From assembly GCA_011033025.1 (NCBI GenBank), contig WFMF01000251.1:124001-188000 (forward strand): a stretch of 64,000 nt of DNA, written 5' to 3'. The stretch is from Beroe forskalii (Eukaryota; Ctenophora; Nuda; Beroida; Beroidae). The notes under the pieces were generated by a model, which saw only the letters and a list, made by a program, of their open reading frames with translations, searched no databases and had not been told where the DNA came from. Both the position numbers and the translations under genes were made by a program. Shown one piece after another: positions 41,791 through 55,139 of this stretch (positions are counted from its first letter, which is position 1; every line of letters begins with the position of its first letter).

Positions 41791-42705
41791 TAGGTGCGCA
41801 CGAACACTCCTGAATGGTGCGCGCGGGCACTCTTGAATGGTGCGCGCACACTATTGAATGATGCGCGCGCACTATTTAATGGTGCGCGCGCACTATTCAA
41901 TGGTGCGCGCGCACTATTCAATGGTGCGCGCGCACTATTCAATGGTGCGCGCGCACTATTCAATGGTGCGCGCACTATTCATTGGTGCGCGCACTATTCA
42001 ATGGTGCGCGCACTATTCAATGGTGCGCGCGCACTATTCAATGGTGCGCGCACTATTCAATGGTGCGCGCGCACTATTCAATGGTGCGCGCACTATTCAA
42101 TGGTGCGCGCCCACTCCGTAATGGTGCGCGCGCTATTGAATGGTGCGTGCGCATTCCGTAATGGTTCGCGCGCACTCTGTTATGGTGCGCGCGCACTCCG
42201 TTATGGTGCGCGCGCACTCCGTTATGGTGCGCGCGCACTCCATAATGGTGCGTGCGCACTCTGTAATGGCGCGTGCGCAATCCGTTATGGCGCGCGCGCA
42301 CTCTCTAATGGTGCACGTGCACTCCTGAATGGTGTGCGTGCACTCCGTTATGATGTGCGTGCACTCCGTTATGGTGCGCGCGCAATCCGTTATGGTGCGC
42401 GCGCACTCCATAATGGTGCGTACGCACTCTGTAATGGCGCGCGAAATCCGTAATGGCGCGCGCACTCTGTAATGGTGCACGTGCACTCCTGAATGGTGTG
42501 CGTGTACTTCTGAATGGTGCGCGCGCCCTCCTGAATGGTGCGCGCACTATTAAATGGTGCGCGCACTCCTAAATGGTGCGCATGTATTATTGAATGGTGC
42601 GCGCGCACTATTGAATAGTTTGCGCGCACACTTCAATGGTGTGCGCGCACACTTCAATGGTGTACGTGCACTCTTCAATGGTGTTCGCGCACAAATACGC
42701 GCGAG
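41791..42705. repeat. 21-bp GC-alternating minisatellite (GGTGCGCGCGCACTATTCAAT)
   Basis: About 45 units of 19-21 bp occur, each with a GTGCGCGCGCAC palindrome. Subfamilies change along the array: CTATTCAAT to 42110, CTCCGTTAT/CTCTGTAAT to 42470, then mixtures. Alternating purine-pyrimidine tracts favour Z-DNA. Long ORFs on both strands (NGARAL-type repeats) are by-products of the 21-bp period. Confidence 0.95.
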
Positions 42706-43124
42706 CCAGTCGAGTTTTTTATTTTCCATGCCATCGGTTTGCCTACTTTATATTTAAACCATAAAAATGATGATTCAAGCCATCAATTAAAAAGTTGTTG
42801 TTTTTTTGGGATTTTAATTTTCCTCTGATACCATAAACTGACAACAAAAAGAGCATTGAAGACATAATATTCTCAAAAGGAATTTGAATCTTATGTGTCA
42901 TGTTAATTGGATTAAATCATTTATGTCTGTCAGGCTTGATTCTTACAGTTCTAAGTAATTTGATGCCTGTGTTGAAGGGTGTGTTTTTGAATGAAAACCA
43001 TTTTATGTCTATCAGTGAAGTGAAGTGTGAAGGTTGAATACCATTATATTATGTTTATACTCCTACTACTCATTACTACTCATTACTCTACTACATAGAT
43101 TAGGTATTCAATGAGCTTTAGGGA
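42706..43124. other. Intergenic, nothing seen
   Basis: AT-rich sequence with no exon or structured element recognised. Confidence 0.4.
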
Positions 43125-43126
43125 TA

Positions 43127-43607
43127 TGTGTGCAGATCGCTCGATACAGAGGGCTCAATAACCTTACAAACTAACACTTGACTGTATGAAGTTATCTTAA
43201 TGCTTTATTGTGATCATTTTTCAGATGCGAATCATTTGTTTTCAACAAACTTTCACATAGTATGGCTCTTTAGTGCTATTTCGAGGCATTTAAATCATTC
43301 TTAATTATGTCTCTAGACAATTGAACTTGAGTGAATTGGATATGATAATTAACTCATCTCATTTTCCCCTACAATTAGAGGGCATGTGTCACAGTTTTCA
43401 GTTTATTTATTTTAGTTTTTTTAAATTATTAAGTTTTTTTAAATTATTAAGTTTTCATAAGTGACACATTGTGTGTATATTTAGAAGTAATTAATTAATT
43501 AATTTTGCCTGCACAACTCTTTTATACAGTAAGTTACTGTATGAAAGAGTGCACAAGTGTTAGTATGTAAGGTTATTGAGCCCTCCGTATCGAGTGATCT
43601 GCACACA
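43127..43607. mobile_element. 481-bp MITE with about 60-bp inverted repeats, TA target
   Basis: The left end TGTGTGCAGATCGCTCGATA...CTCAATAACCTTACAAACTA is mirrored by the right end to within a few changes. TA sits at 43125-43126 and 43608-43609, as for Tc1/mariner-type elements. There is no ORF. Confidence 0.88.
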
Positions 43608-43879
43608 TATGCATTATATGAAACTTGTATACAAATCTTCAGCCTTGGATACACCACATGCCCCAGTTGACCATTGTAAACTAGGGCAATGATGTATCTG
43701 AGTAATAATCAAATGCAGGCAATTTTTGTCTGAAGTAATTTCAAATAAGGTATATCTGTCTTATAAAATGTATATTGTTGCCATATTTAATGGTGATGAT
43801 AATAATTATCATGATTGTTTTAGTTGCAGCCTGATTTATGTTTACTAGTCAACACAGTCAACTTGATCTTTTGATCTTG

Positions 43880-44145
43880 TCTGAACCAGATGGAACTTTA
43901 TCTTCCCTAAACTGGATACAGATGTTGATAAACTTGATTTCCTTGATAAAATTAGAGCTTCTGAAACTAACATACTACATCTCGTGGTTGGGGGAGCATT
44001 GGGTGCATGTAAAATGCATTTTAAACTCCATAACACAGTCCCAAGTGTGCCACAGTGTTGGCTTTCATGACACCATAAAATTTTTGGTGTCTTAGCTTTA
44101 TTTGGATCTGCCTGGCCATCTGATTATAATAATGATAATGATTGT
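43880..44145 (+). pseudogene. Unidentified coding remnant with in-frame stop
   Basis: One frame reads NFIFPKLDTDVDKLDFLDKI, then ASETNILHLVVGGALGACK, NTVPSVPQCWLS, a TGA, then HHKIFGVLALFGSAWPSDYN. The composition looks protein-like on both sides of the stop, which suggests a decayed gene or mobile-element protein. I do not recognise the family, and the signal is weak. Confidence 0.25.
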
Positions 44146-44256
44146 TATTTTTTGTTAAATTGAAATTGTAATATTGAATATTGATTGCAATAATAATTTT
44201 AAAGAAATGGCCCATGGCCAGTTGGTTACCCAATAATTGTCATATTACCAATACAG

Positions 44257-44912
44257 ATTGTGTAGCCCATGGAAGTATGCCATCTGACCGTGATCGGTCA
44301 ATGGTTGATGAGTTGCGACAGAAGATATGTGAATTAAGAGAACAGTTAGAACAGGAGCAGGCTAAAAATAAACAGGCTAGTTTCCTCATATCATCATCTT
44401 TATAGATTGCATCTCATTTGAAGTTGTTTTCGTGGCACAGCTGTGCAATTATTTAAGTTGATGTGCCACTATAATATAAAAGTTTAAATAAAACAATTTA
44501 AACAATTTTAAACAATTTGTAATTTGCTTTATTCTACATACATCATTTCAATCACAAACACACACACGCTCAAACCCTGTTGGATCATCAATTGACTTAA
44601 GAAAAGTGTGAACATTGGGTTAGAGTTAGGGTTAAGTACTTTGTATATAAAATTATTATTATTATTATTATTAAACTTTAAGACTAATCTAACCATGATT
44701 TCAAAATTGCTATACCATCTAAGAAGATTTTTCAAGGCTGCCATGATCTCATATCATGTCAGCTGCTAAGATGAGCTTGATAGTGGGGTTATTAAGTTGT
44801 TCAAATGCTGACAGTTGCTGATAAGGGTATAAAGCGGTTCGATTAGTTGGCGTATAAAAATATAACCACCTCTTTGACATTTTCTCCCTCAAAACATAAT
44901 AGGTATTTTATG

Positions 44913-44943
<31 letters not shown>

Positions 44944-47601
44944 ACTGGCTCATGGCCAGTCAGTTACTTACTCAAGCAGTCCTTTCCAAAAATAAAAAGA
45001 AGGCTTGCCCCAGGAAAAGCATACTGTTAAAGGAATGAAAGACAATGGGTCTTCACTTCCATACTCTAGTGATGAGGGTCTTCTTGACAAAAATTGATAC
45101 AAAATGTATCTTAAAAATGCCCAAAATTTTGCGATTTTATCTTTGAAATATTATTCTACTTCAGGTCATGATTTTGGACACTGCCCATTCACAAAACCTC
45201 ATTTAATTAGCTGTGATCAGTAATTTGTCAGCTGAAGCATTACCCTTTTTCAAAGACATATCTACTTTAATAATTTAAAGAAAAATAAAAATAATAGAGG
45301 CAAAAGATATTCATCAGAGTGCCAAGGCTTTGAAAATGAGCTTATGTCAAACTGCTTGGGCCCCCTAACCAACCATGAACAATTCTGGAAACTCTAAATT
45401 TCCTAAATGTAAATACGATTCAATAAATTTTGATTATGGTCATAACCTACCAAGGGCCCTAAAACAAATAATGATGGTTAAAAAATAATTTCAATTCCCT
45501 GTCAAAACTTCCCTGGAAAGTAACCTATCTTCTAGCCCTAATCTATAGGCCTAAGGCCTAGCCTAAGCCCTACCCAGCTGAAGGGAGATAGGATTTTTCA
45601 AATACTGGCTGTAATAGGTCAAGGCTTTGCTGATTTCAGCCAAAATTTTGGATTTTGTCCCTTAAACATGTAGATATTTTCATAACCTGACAAGTCCCCT
45701 AAGATCAAAGAGATAAATATACAGTAACTTAGATTCCCTGAAAACTCCTAAACAAAATCTTAATAGATTTTCGGTTACCCTTATTGTAACCCTAATCTAA
45801 GCCTTAATTTAAACATTTACATATTAAACCCTTACCTTAACCTAGACTCTAACCTTTATTAGAACCCTCAACCTTGAATCTTACCTCAAGGTCCTCACCA
45901 TATAATCTTAACCATGATCTCAACCCTACCCATCATATTCTGTTTAGGGGGGACTTATGACAAGGAGAAGGTTTGTCTACTCACCAAAACTTACTTTTCA
46001 TTTCTCATTTTTGTATTATATGTCTAATTTATTTTTTTGTGCAATGTTAACTCACCAGCTCCCTTAGTAAAACAAAAAAACTCACCAGCTCCCTGGCCAC
46101 TTGTGGGCAGGTGGCAGCTCTCCATAATAGCAGAGAACTCTGCTGGAACTCTAATTTTTGGTTCAGTGCTTAATGAGTTTTCAGAACTAAATGACCAAAA
46201 TGTACCTTGATATCTATTTTTCTTTGAGAGGATTGGCCAATAGTGATCTCAGTAGAGGAAAGGGGCTAAACATCCCCTCAAGGAGCTGCCCCCTAAGTTT
46301 TTGAAAGATAACCCTAAAAATTGTGGGAGGCCTTGGCTCCCATTGAGATTTTACAACCAAAGTTAAAAGGCACAATACTTTTTCACTGTCAATTGCCAGG
46401 TTTCACAACAAGCTTTATTAGGCTAGAAATGCTTAAATAATTCTTTCAATTACTAGGTCTCCAACATGTGTTTGGGGCCCTAAAAAGAGTTCAAAATTAC
46501 TGAAACTTGACTTGGTATGATTCAATATGATCGAAAAGCAGCCAGGGTTAAGGTGAGGGCATGCTTAGCTCAGAATTCCATGGTAAAAATTTTCAAGGTA
46601 AACACTAAATTCATATTCTCCTTGCCTTGAGGATTAAAATTACTTCAAACAACCCCTTTAATAAACTTATAACCCCCAAAAGCCCCCAAAACTGTTCTCA
46701 GGATAACAAGGCAACATTTTGTAAAAATTGCATGAAATTTAAATTCTTAAACTACCTAAATTTCTAATGTTTAGTGAGATATCTAAAGGTTTGAATGAGA
46801 TATGTATGATTTCAGATACTACATGACAAAGTAATTGAAATCCGTCACATAAGAGAGCAAGAACAGATAAAATGGGAAAAAGAGAAGAACCAGCTAAAGA
46901 AAAAATACCTGAAAGAGAAAAATGATGCTGTAAGTGGTCTAAGAAAATTATGTATTGAATGCCTAATGAGCCTTAAACTTTAACTGATCGTCATTACTGT
47001 TATGTGTTCTCATAGGCAGAACAATATGTTGTTCTAGAATCCAGAGTTTAGTATTTAGACATTTCCTGATGTTACAGGTCTGTATTTTGCCTTTTATTTG
47101 ATTCTAAAATACTTATAAGATGATCAATAATATAAATTTGTTGCTTTCATACTCAAGTCATATTAAAGAATTGAAATTTAAAACACTTGATTTCACGATA
47201 TTTAAATTTTTGAGACATATTGATTGGTATACAGGTATACAGTGGTAAAATCAGCTAATAATAGTATTTGTAATGCGCTCTCCACTGAGAGAAAACAATT
47301 GAACCTGAGCCCACTTTTTCAGGTGAACAAAATAATAGAAAACTTGAAGAAGAAAGATAAGGGATTTGGTGACTTACTGACGCAAAAGGTACTTTTTGCG
47401 TACAGTTATTCCTGATACAATTATTCCTGTTATAGTTTTATGTGTCCTGTCATTAGTTATCCAACTAATGTATCCAAAGCAACCACTTCCTCTCGTAGGA
47501 CGATGAGATCAGGATGCTGCATGCGGAACTGCACCGGGAGACTGACGCCTGCAGCTCCTCCTCTTTCAATATCAAGGACCAGGAAACCGCGCTCATCAAC
47601 G
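44257..47601 (+). CDS. Coiled-coil protein, four internal exons (partial gene)
   Basis: Exons are 44257-about 44383 (MVDELRQKICELREQLEQEQ and on), 46816-46929 (DKVIEIRHIREQEQIKWEKE), 47323-47388 (VNKIIENLKKKDKGFGDLLT) and 47499-47601 (DDEIRMLHAELHRETDACSS). Phases match if the first exon ends at AAACAG|GCTAGT, which would be a GC-AG intron; the others have GTAAGT, GTACTT and GTAAGA donors. The product is one long charged alpha-helical coiled coil. The rhythm recalls the JAKMIP/microtubule-interacting coiled-coil proteins, but coiled coils align easily, so the family is not assigned. First and last exons were not found. Confidence 0.6.
44400..46815. other. Large intron, no further feature
   Basis: It contains a TTATTA run (44655), a poly-A run of about 32 bases (44911-44942) and loose CCCTAA/CCTAAGCC words (45530-45910), but no exon or bounded element that I can support. 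Confidence 0.45.
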
Positions 47602-47759
47602 GTAAGAGTTTCACTCTAGTGAACAGGAAACAAGAGTTTCTCTTAGTGTTCAAACTCATAATTCCTTACCAATCCAAGTGTCCAAGTTTACCACAAAGCA
47701 AAGATTCATGGATTACTCGCTGGTTGAGACTCCGTTATCATAGCGCAAACACGTAATAA

Positions 47760-48862
47760 GTGCCGTAATAAGTTGATAGTGCAAATCAACGTGATTCCGG
47801 GACTTATTGAAATTTATTTCTTTTTCCAGTGAATGAAGTCAATATAATATAAGTTTAAAGACTAGTTTAATAATAACTTGAAGTCTATTAGTCGATACTT
47901 CATAGGGGTTTTAAAGAATATCACCTTTGGCCGTGCTTCTAACTTCATAAGTTATATAAAGTATAAATTTCCATTTTCGATGCAGAATCATTTGTATGGC
48001 TCGTGGTTGGAATGTGCTCTTATTGATCTTAATGAGTACCATACTCCAATGAATCGCAGCTTGCTGTTATCAGCTAGATGTAACCTATACTTTTAAAGGG
48101 TACGGATAATTACCTATATGAGTTTTCTTAATAACAAAGAAAAAGCTCATGGCGGTGTGAAACGTTGTGCTTTACTACATTCTGTCACCTGTGGCATAGC
48201 TTGAATTTTTCCATGCATCTGGTCGCATAAAAGTTAGACATATTTTAGCCTCGCTGTAATTTAGATATTAGAGCGTCGTATGGGTTCTGTGTCAAGGAAT
48301 TCGCTAAATTACCACAGCTTGAGACTCGTGTTCCAGTGAGGAACATTCCTCTAAATGGACTCATCTCAAACAGTCCAGTTATTTGTCTTGTGCATCACTG
48401 AACTCTCGCCTCGTGTCAATTGTTTTGGTTTTTATTTTGGTACCAGCTTTATGAAGTGAAAAAGCTCCATTTTCCTTTCTTATTGTTAATTGTATCATCA
48501 CCTGGTAGAGGTAGTAAGTCGCAGGAGTGAGATGAATTCAAGGTTACTGCGATTCCCACAGTTTAGAAGTAAAACTAAGCGTAAAACAGTAAAAGGAATA
48601 ATTGTGTGAGAATTGAGAGGTTTTGTCGACTGTTTCGTATAATTGTCACACAGCCAAACTCTGTGAAAACTATAAATAAACACCTTACTTATTGATAATT
48701 CATAATAGATGACGCGTTTAATTTATATTCAGCTTCTGTAGCTTTGGCATGAGTCCAAGTCTAAACGGGTCACATGTATTCTTATACACTGAGTACACCT
48801 GATACAGTACAACATAATAACATGTAATGATATAATAACATCATTACCCATTCTATCTTCAC
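47760..48862. other. Non-coding, nothing recognised
   Basis: AT-rich sequence downstream of the last coiled-coil exon found. No further exon of that gene could be identified. Confidence 0.4.
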
Positions 48863-48864
48863 TA

Positions 48865-49664
48865 CCTTATTACAGGAAATATCGCCTACAGAAAAATGAG
48901 CCAACATGTCATTAAGCTACATGAAATTAAGCCCTTTTTTGAGGCCCTAGGGCTTAATTACATGTAGGCCTAATTTGATGCTTTCTTAAATACATGCAGC
49001 CAAATTATCATTGTGGAGATATAAATTTCATGAGATAGAAATTTCAGCCTTGTAAATGTAAGCTTGTATGCAAATAATTAAGACTTTACATGTTACGATT
49101 ACGAATTAGGAATTGTTGGCTTTATTTGACACTTAAATTAAGTTTAAATTACTCTCCAATTACCACTTAACACAATTAATTACAATTGGGGAATTTTCAG
49201 AGACGATAATTACAATGACAAAATAACCTATAGAATAGATTATCACAGCATCATGAGAATCTTATCAGTTACATCAAATTAATGATCAAATATGTTTCCA
49301 CAAAACACCACATAATAGCTGATTATCATAATGGCCTTGAAAACATTGGACGCTATGTAAATTCAGTTGGGAAGGTTTGAAAGTATGATGGAGTGTCAAG
49401 GAGTGAGCTCCAAGATGTGTCTATTGCATTATTGATAGTCTTGGCAATACCAGTGGCTTTCCATCCGGCATCAATTCAAAGCTTAATCAATACTGAATAA
49501 TAAATAATTGAAAAATCAATGTTTTCGAACTTATTATGTTCAAATTTGCTTGAAAAATTAGTCCTCATGAAATTAAGAATACATGTCATTAAGGTGCATG
49601 AAATTAAGCCCTTTTTGAGACCTTAGGGCTTAATTATATGTAAACTTAATTTCCTGTAATAAGG
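48865..49664. mobile_element. 800-bp inverted-repeat element with TA target
   Basis: CCTTATTACAGGAAAT at 48865 is mirrored by ATTTCCTGTAATAAGG at 49664, with TA at 48863-48864 and 49665-49666. Each half has a subterminal hairpin with ATTAAGCCCTTTT...AGGGCTTAAT in the same orientation (about 48925 and 49603). It is non-autonomous; no ORF. Confidence 0.85.
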
Positions 49665-49666
49665 TA

Positions 49667-52600
49667 TATATCCTTAGAGTCATGTCTCCCTAGTAACAGC
49701 GAGTCCGTGAGATTTACCTCATTTTCTTGTGTAGTGCTTTATGTATTGCCCTGTGTGCGCAGTTTATACAGTTTCTTACTCGTATTCCTTGGTTTCTCTG
49801 ATAATTGTTATTACATTTTTAATGTGCACAAGCCTTGACATGAAACCATAAAAACTATGATTTGTTGAGAACATCGCGTAGAATTGCGATGTAAGAAATC
49901 CAAGTATGATTCATGTTCTATTATCCTATAATTCAATACACGTGCATGGTATTAATGATACACGTTTTATTCTTGAGAATACAGAGTCACCCATCTACTA
50001 CACATAGCGTTAATATACTATTTACTTCATCTGTAAAAATATAATTAATATCTTCGAAATGGCTTCTTTATTTTCATAAATTGATTTTCATAAATTGATT
50101 TCTAAATCAGCAAATTAAATCAATGACCAATCATAAATCATTATCAAATTATTTCCCATAATATTCAATATTAAATGATTGACTTGAACTCATTTACTGG
50201 TCATCATTTTTCAGAGTTGAATTTGTGTTTATGGAGATTGTTTACACCTATAAGAAGCTATTCCTATTTTGCCTTCGTTTAAATCTCATGGAGCATTGTT
50301 TGAGGCCGAATTAAAGGCTTCAAGTCTCGACTGAAATAGGTCAGTTCTTGATACATGAATTATACCTGAAGAATGAAAATGGTGCACTAAAACCCTACCT
50401 GTAGAAAATTATCATGTTAGACACAATAAGCCAATAATTTTAACTACAGCTGTGATGACATGAATCTCAAACACTTGCAAGAATACATTCATTTGATCGC
50501 TGATGATTCACAGTTTGCTGTCTCTCATACACCCTAATTTGATAATATATACAAAACCCTGGATTCTGCAATCACACGCACTTCTACACACTACCACTAT
50601 TGGTACCTTTGTTGCAACAATAGGTCCCTTCTTCTCTTCATTCCCCAATAAAGGAGAGCTAACCCTCTTGTTCCATGGCCAAATAATTCACTGAAATAAT
50701 ATGGCCATATTTTTTCTGAAAAATATATTTTTCAGCTCAACCTGTTCCATGGCCATATAATTTTTGCGCCGCGCAAATTACATTATTGAATCACAATTCG
50801 AGCATTGAAACATTAGCCCATCAGTATTTAGTCAACTGATGATTGGTGCATAAACCAATTAGATTGAGCAATATGAGTGTATTTCCTTCTCCGTAGCGTA
50901 CTATATTATGAGCATAATATTTCGATTCAATGCATGTAAAGTTGGTCTTATCTTCATTCCGCTTCACCAAGACACAGTACAGTAAAAATTTCAGCAGTGC
51001 AGCCTTAATGAACTTATGAAGGGTAAAGTATACAATGCCAACGCCCAAAGAAGCAGTAAACTGGGATGTACTTTTGTCAGAAGTGAAAATCGCGTGGCCT
51101 GGGCCCCTACTCTGCATATTCCAAAATCAAATTTCATCAAAAAAGGGAACTGTTCTGTCATGGATCGGCAAGATTCTTGAATGCACCCGCACCTTTCTGC
51201 CACTGCAATACACATCTGTTGCGGAGGGTGAACACGTTTGCAACGTACCTGCATGCCTGTTCACAGCTAACCCTGTGGGCCGTGGGGGCTGTACATTGCA
51301 CTTATAGGTATCTTCTTGGCCTTAAAGAGTCTTGAACAAGGCAAACGGTTACATCATTACCATCTGCAGCGGCTTTTGTTATGATGTGCGTCTGTGTGCA
51401 GACTCTACCTACAGGTACCTACAAAGTCTGTGTACGCCTTAACTCGGCTTTTACCGATTCCCTGTCAAAGCTCTCTTGTTCTAAAGTTATAATCCTAAAC
51501 CTTAACCCGGAGCCCAACTACGCTAGTCCTTATTCTTACTCTAACTCTAACCCTAACCTCAACTCTAACTTAATGTTTGAGCCTGACCTAATCACTGATT
51601 TTAGAGGAGGTAGGCCGTTAAAACACCGTAGATTTAAAAGGGACAGATTTGTCAGAGAAATTTTTGCTCACTCACTATGTAACCTTCACCGAATGAGCGA
51701 ATGGGGTATGTACCAACCCATTGAATAATGACTGTAGGTAGGTTTCTCAATGTGAGGCTCAAATTGGCCGATTCCACCGCTCCACGGCCGTCGGTAATGA
51801 TTACGGTAATGATGTAGTCAATGCTTACAATTCAGATTTTATGGCTTAAAAATTACATGACTGTCAGTGTTCACTGTTCTGCATAAGGCTTTAATCAATG
51901 CGTTTAAGGTCAGTGCGAGATTTAAAGTAGCCTGACAAAGTGTCAGAGGCCAAAAATAATAAATGACTTGATTAAATTGATTGGGTACGATCTCCATTGG
52001 TCAGTACTCGGCCTCATTAGCCTGATCAAGGCCTCATTAGCAGTTTCTCCGTGGCTGTGGCTCACAAACATGGCATGACCTATACAATGACATAAATATG
52101 ATTTGATTGTTTTTATTCAATGCATTTAAATTTTTTAATTTCATATTCCCCAATTGCAAAATCAAGAGTTTTTTATTTCCTCGATCCGCCTCGATCAAGG
52201 TCAATGGTGAACGAGCTCGAGCTCGGTTGTAGAATATAGAGTGTAGAATGTAAACAATTACCTCATTAACACACAGAATACCTGGGTACATGTCAAAATT
52301 CAATTAAGCGTATCAATTAGAACGCGATCTAGGTGCCCGCTACCCATATATGAGTAAAAAAAATTTAATATGTGCCGGCTCGCACATATTTTTTCGACCG
52401 AATTATATCAGTAAAATCGTAAAAATATGGGTAAAAAATATCAGAAAATAAATCTCACTGATATATATGGGTGAAAATATGGCCATGGAACATAGGGTTT
52501 ACATAGCCACATTCTAGTGTTATACTCGTTGTAATGAGTTATTAACTTTCTACAGCTTTTCATCCTGTACTAAGTTACCACTTTGTAAACTCCAGATGTG

Positions 52601-53220
52601 GAGATTCCGCACCATTGTTAGATGAGATTCCTTGCTTCCTTGCACGTGCAACATATGCAGCACACTTCCTTTTATATTGATTCTACGATTTCTAGAATTA
52701 TTAGAATCCTTTCAGGATGGGACATCTTCATGTTATTCTGTACAGCTTCATACAGGGCATTTATAGTTTGTTGTGTAGAGTTGTGATTTTAGATAAGATG
52801 AAAGTTATCCCACATTTTATATTAACGTGTTAGATGAAAGTGCGATCTTTCAGCATCACTTTTTGACTTAGTATTGCTGTATTACACAGCTTTCAACTTC
52901 ACAAAACATAATTTATAATTTCTCACCTTAGACCAATGCTGCTATAAGAGGACTGTGATACGATGGAATAAGACATAAGTTAGAATAGCATAAGTTATTA
53001 AGTTGTGTTAGAATTGCATATGTAAGAATAAGTTCTTTTAGAATTGTTAGAAAGTAATTTACATCTCCTTTACATGTCTCTGTATAGCAGGGACAGGTGT
53101 TGTATAGCAGAGAAAAGCAGTTGTTAGTCTCTTCTACTCGATGTTTTGTTGTTGTTTTCTCAGCTCATGACTCTGTAGCACTTGTAGTAGTAAAACTACT
53201 GCAGGTAGTCGTCAGTAGAC
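49667..53220. other. Long stretch without a supported gene
   Basis: Short inverted words GTTCCATGGCCATAT (50665, 50742; inverse at 52481) recall the palindromic repeat family at 1157 and 5310. Hairpin TAATATGTGC...GCACATATT is at 52358. Open frames near 51035-51728 show no family resemblance. Confidence 0.4.
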
Positions 53221-53329
53221 ACCTTGCCTCCAGTGGTGCCTAGCATTTGCAGAGGGTCATACACTCATACAGTCACACACTCACACACTCATACATATAC
53301 AGTCGAACACAGCCCATTCAATGTAAGGA

Positions 53330-54387
53330 ATTTCATTTCCAAAATCAACCGTATGCCGTCCGAAAAAGTTCATCTTTCATTCCTCAAGTGGGCACTAGGT
53401 GTGCACCGCAAAGCTTCTAATGTGGGTGTCTGGGGTGAGAGTGGGAGATACCCTCTGATTTATCAAGCAATTCGTCTTACACTTAATTATTTCAAACGAA
53501 TATCCAAACTACCTGAAAGCACATTTATCAAAGCTGCACTGTGAACAAAACGCATTAAATCTCCTTGGTACAAAAACATTGAACCCCTTTTAAAAATTGA
53601 TGAAATTTATCACCAAGATCACGTAACAGCGTCGCGTGTGTTAAAAAATCCAAATTTCAAACCAAAAATTGCGCCAAATGGCCAATCAAGAATTCAACCG
53701 CTACCAAGTCGCAAATTCCGTGTACAGACTATAGTAAAGTCACTTACTGAACACTTCACTAATTGCTGGGAATATGAAAAATCAGAATCGTCCAAATTAT
53801 CATTCTATCATGCATGCAAGAAAAAATTCGCGAGAGAACCATATTTAGATATATCAAAGGGTTTTTCACGAAGATATAACACAACCAAATTCAGAATTAG
53901 TTCTCATGATCTGGAAATAGAACGTGGAAGATACAATAACGTACCGAGAGAAGCGCGTATTTGTTCATGGTGTAACACATCAATGGGTGTAAACGTGGTA
54001 GAAGATGAGGCTCACGCAATCAATGACTGTGACCTTTATGGTAGCTTGCGCAATAAGCTTATCACGAGACTGAATAAAGCCCCGGGATCTCAATTTCACG
54101 TGCCCATTAATCAACCCCAACTTAAAACTCACTTTCACACTCTTCTATCACCATATCATGTCTTGACAAACCCGGACAACCACAGCACATTTAACGAACA
54201 TCACACAGTCACTCAAACCGGGGATATCTTACAAAATCAGAGACGCGAATACATAATCAACTGTATGTGCACGTTTTTATGCCATGTCATAGAAACCAGA
54301 CGCAAATATATCAACGAGTTAAAAGAAAAAGAGAACCGAGCAAACACACTCACTATTTACATAGCGAATGGCATATCACAAAACTAA
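53330..54387 (+). pseudogene. LINE ORF2 C-terminal remnant
   Basis: One frame is open apart from a TGA at 53542-53544 and reads EKVHLSFLKWALGVHRKASN (the conserved segment after the reverse transcriptase), further helical sequence, and then CSWC...DEAHAINDCDLYGSLR, the CCHC-like motif near the end of non-LTR retrotransposon ORF2 proteins. The copy is 5'-truncated. Its left edge abuts a short CACACTCATACA microsatellite (53255-53305), the same motif as the large array at 56 kb. Confidence 0.75.
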
Positions 54388-55137
54388 AATGAAGGTAAAA
54401 ATGGTGTGCCACATTCCGTCACTTATGCACTGATTCACAATTCTCATACTTTACTCTTACACATTTACATCGGTTTGATTTCACTGCCAAATCTACAGGG
54501 TTGGAAATATCCTACATATTGGGCCTCACTTATTCACAGCCTATGCCCCAAGACTCGGTCACACCTCAGCACAGTAGTGCCCTACGATAGATTATCACCC
54601 TACAACCCTGTGTGCGAGGATTAATGCTAATACAGATGATTATAGTATTGTGCCGAGAAGTCACACTCATTATCTAACGTCGAAAGAAACGTGAGAAATC
54701 ACCTAATGTGAGAAATCACTATTTTATTTAACTAACGTGGGATTAAACTGCTCATATGAAAAGTGTGATGATACAGTTAACTTTTGTGTGCGTTTCACCC
54801 AACCGAATCGACTTTCAAATAATAGGTTAACGAAATGGTTGACGAATATTCTAAATATTCTCAGACAATGCGTTTATGGTTCAAATGGCTAGGAAGAGAT
54901 AACTGTGAAATGATGAAATGGATTTCCAACAGCTATTGACAATTTGTGTGACTTTGTTTATCATAACCGATATGAACAATGAAAATATTGTGAGATTTTA
55001 ATTTTTGATATCAGTATATTATCAAATATGAAAATATATGAGACAGGAAAGACTTTTACATGAAATAAAGGATGATGTTTGTTGTTATTGTTATTGTACA
55101 ATATAACAACCAACGTTAGTTGGTTGATATTTTATAC
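54388..55137. other. Probable LINE 3' region and unassigned sequence
   Basis: No further gene. The 3' end of the LINE remnant is not marked by a clear poly-A or repeat tail. Confidence 0.35.
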
Positions 55138-55139
55138 TA

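Noticed and set aside
41784..42629. NGARAL-type repeat ORFs
   Set aside because: The 21-bp period is seven codons, so any stop-free unit gives long ORFs; no evidence of a gene.
51035..51728. Open frames as genes
   Set aside because: Overlapping frames on both strands with low-complexity ends and no recognisable family.
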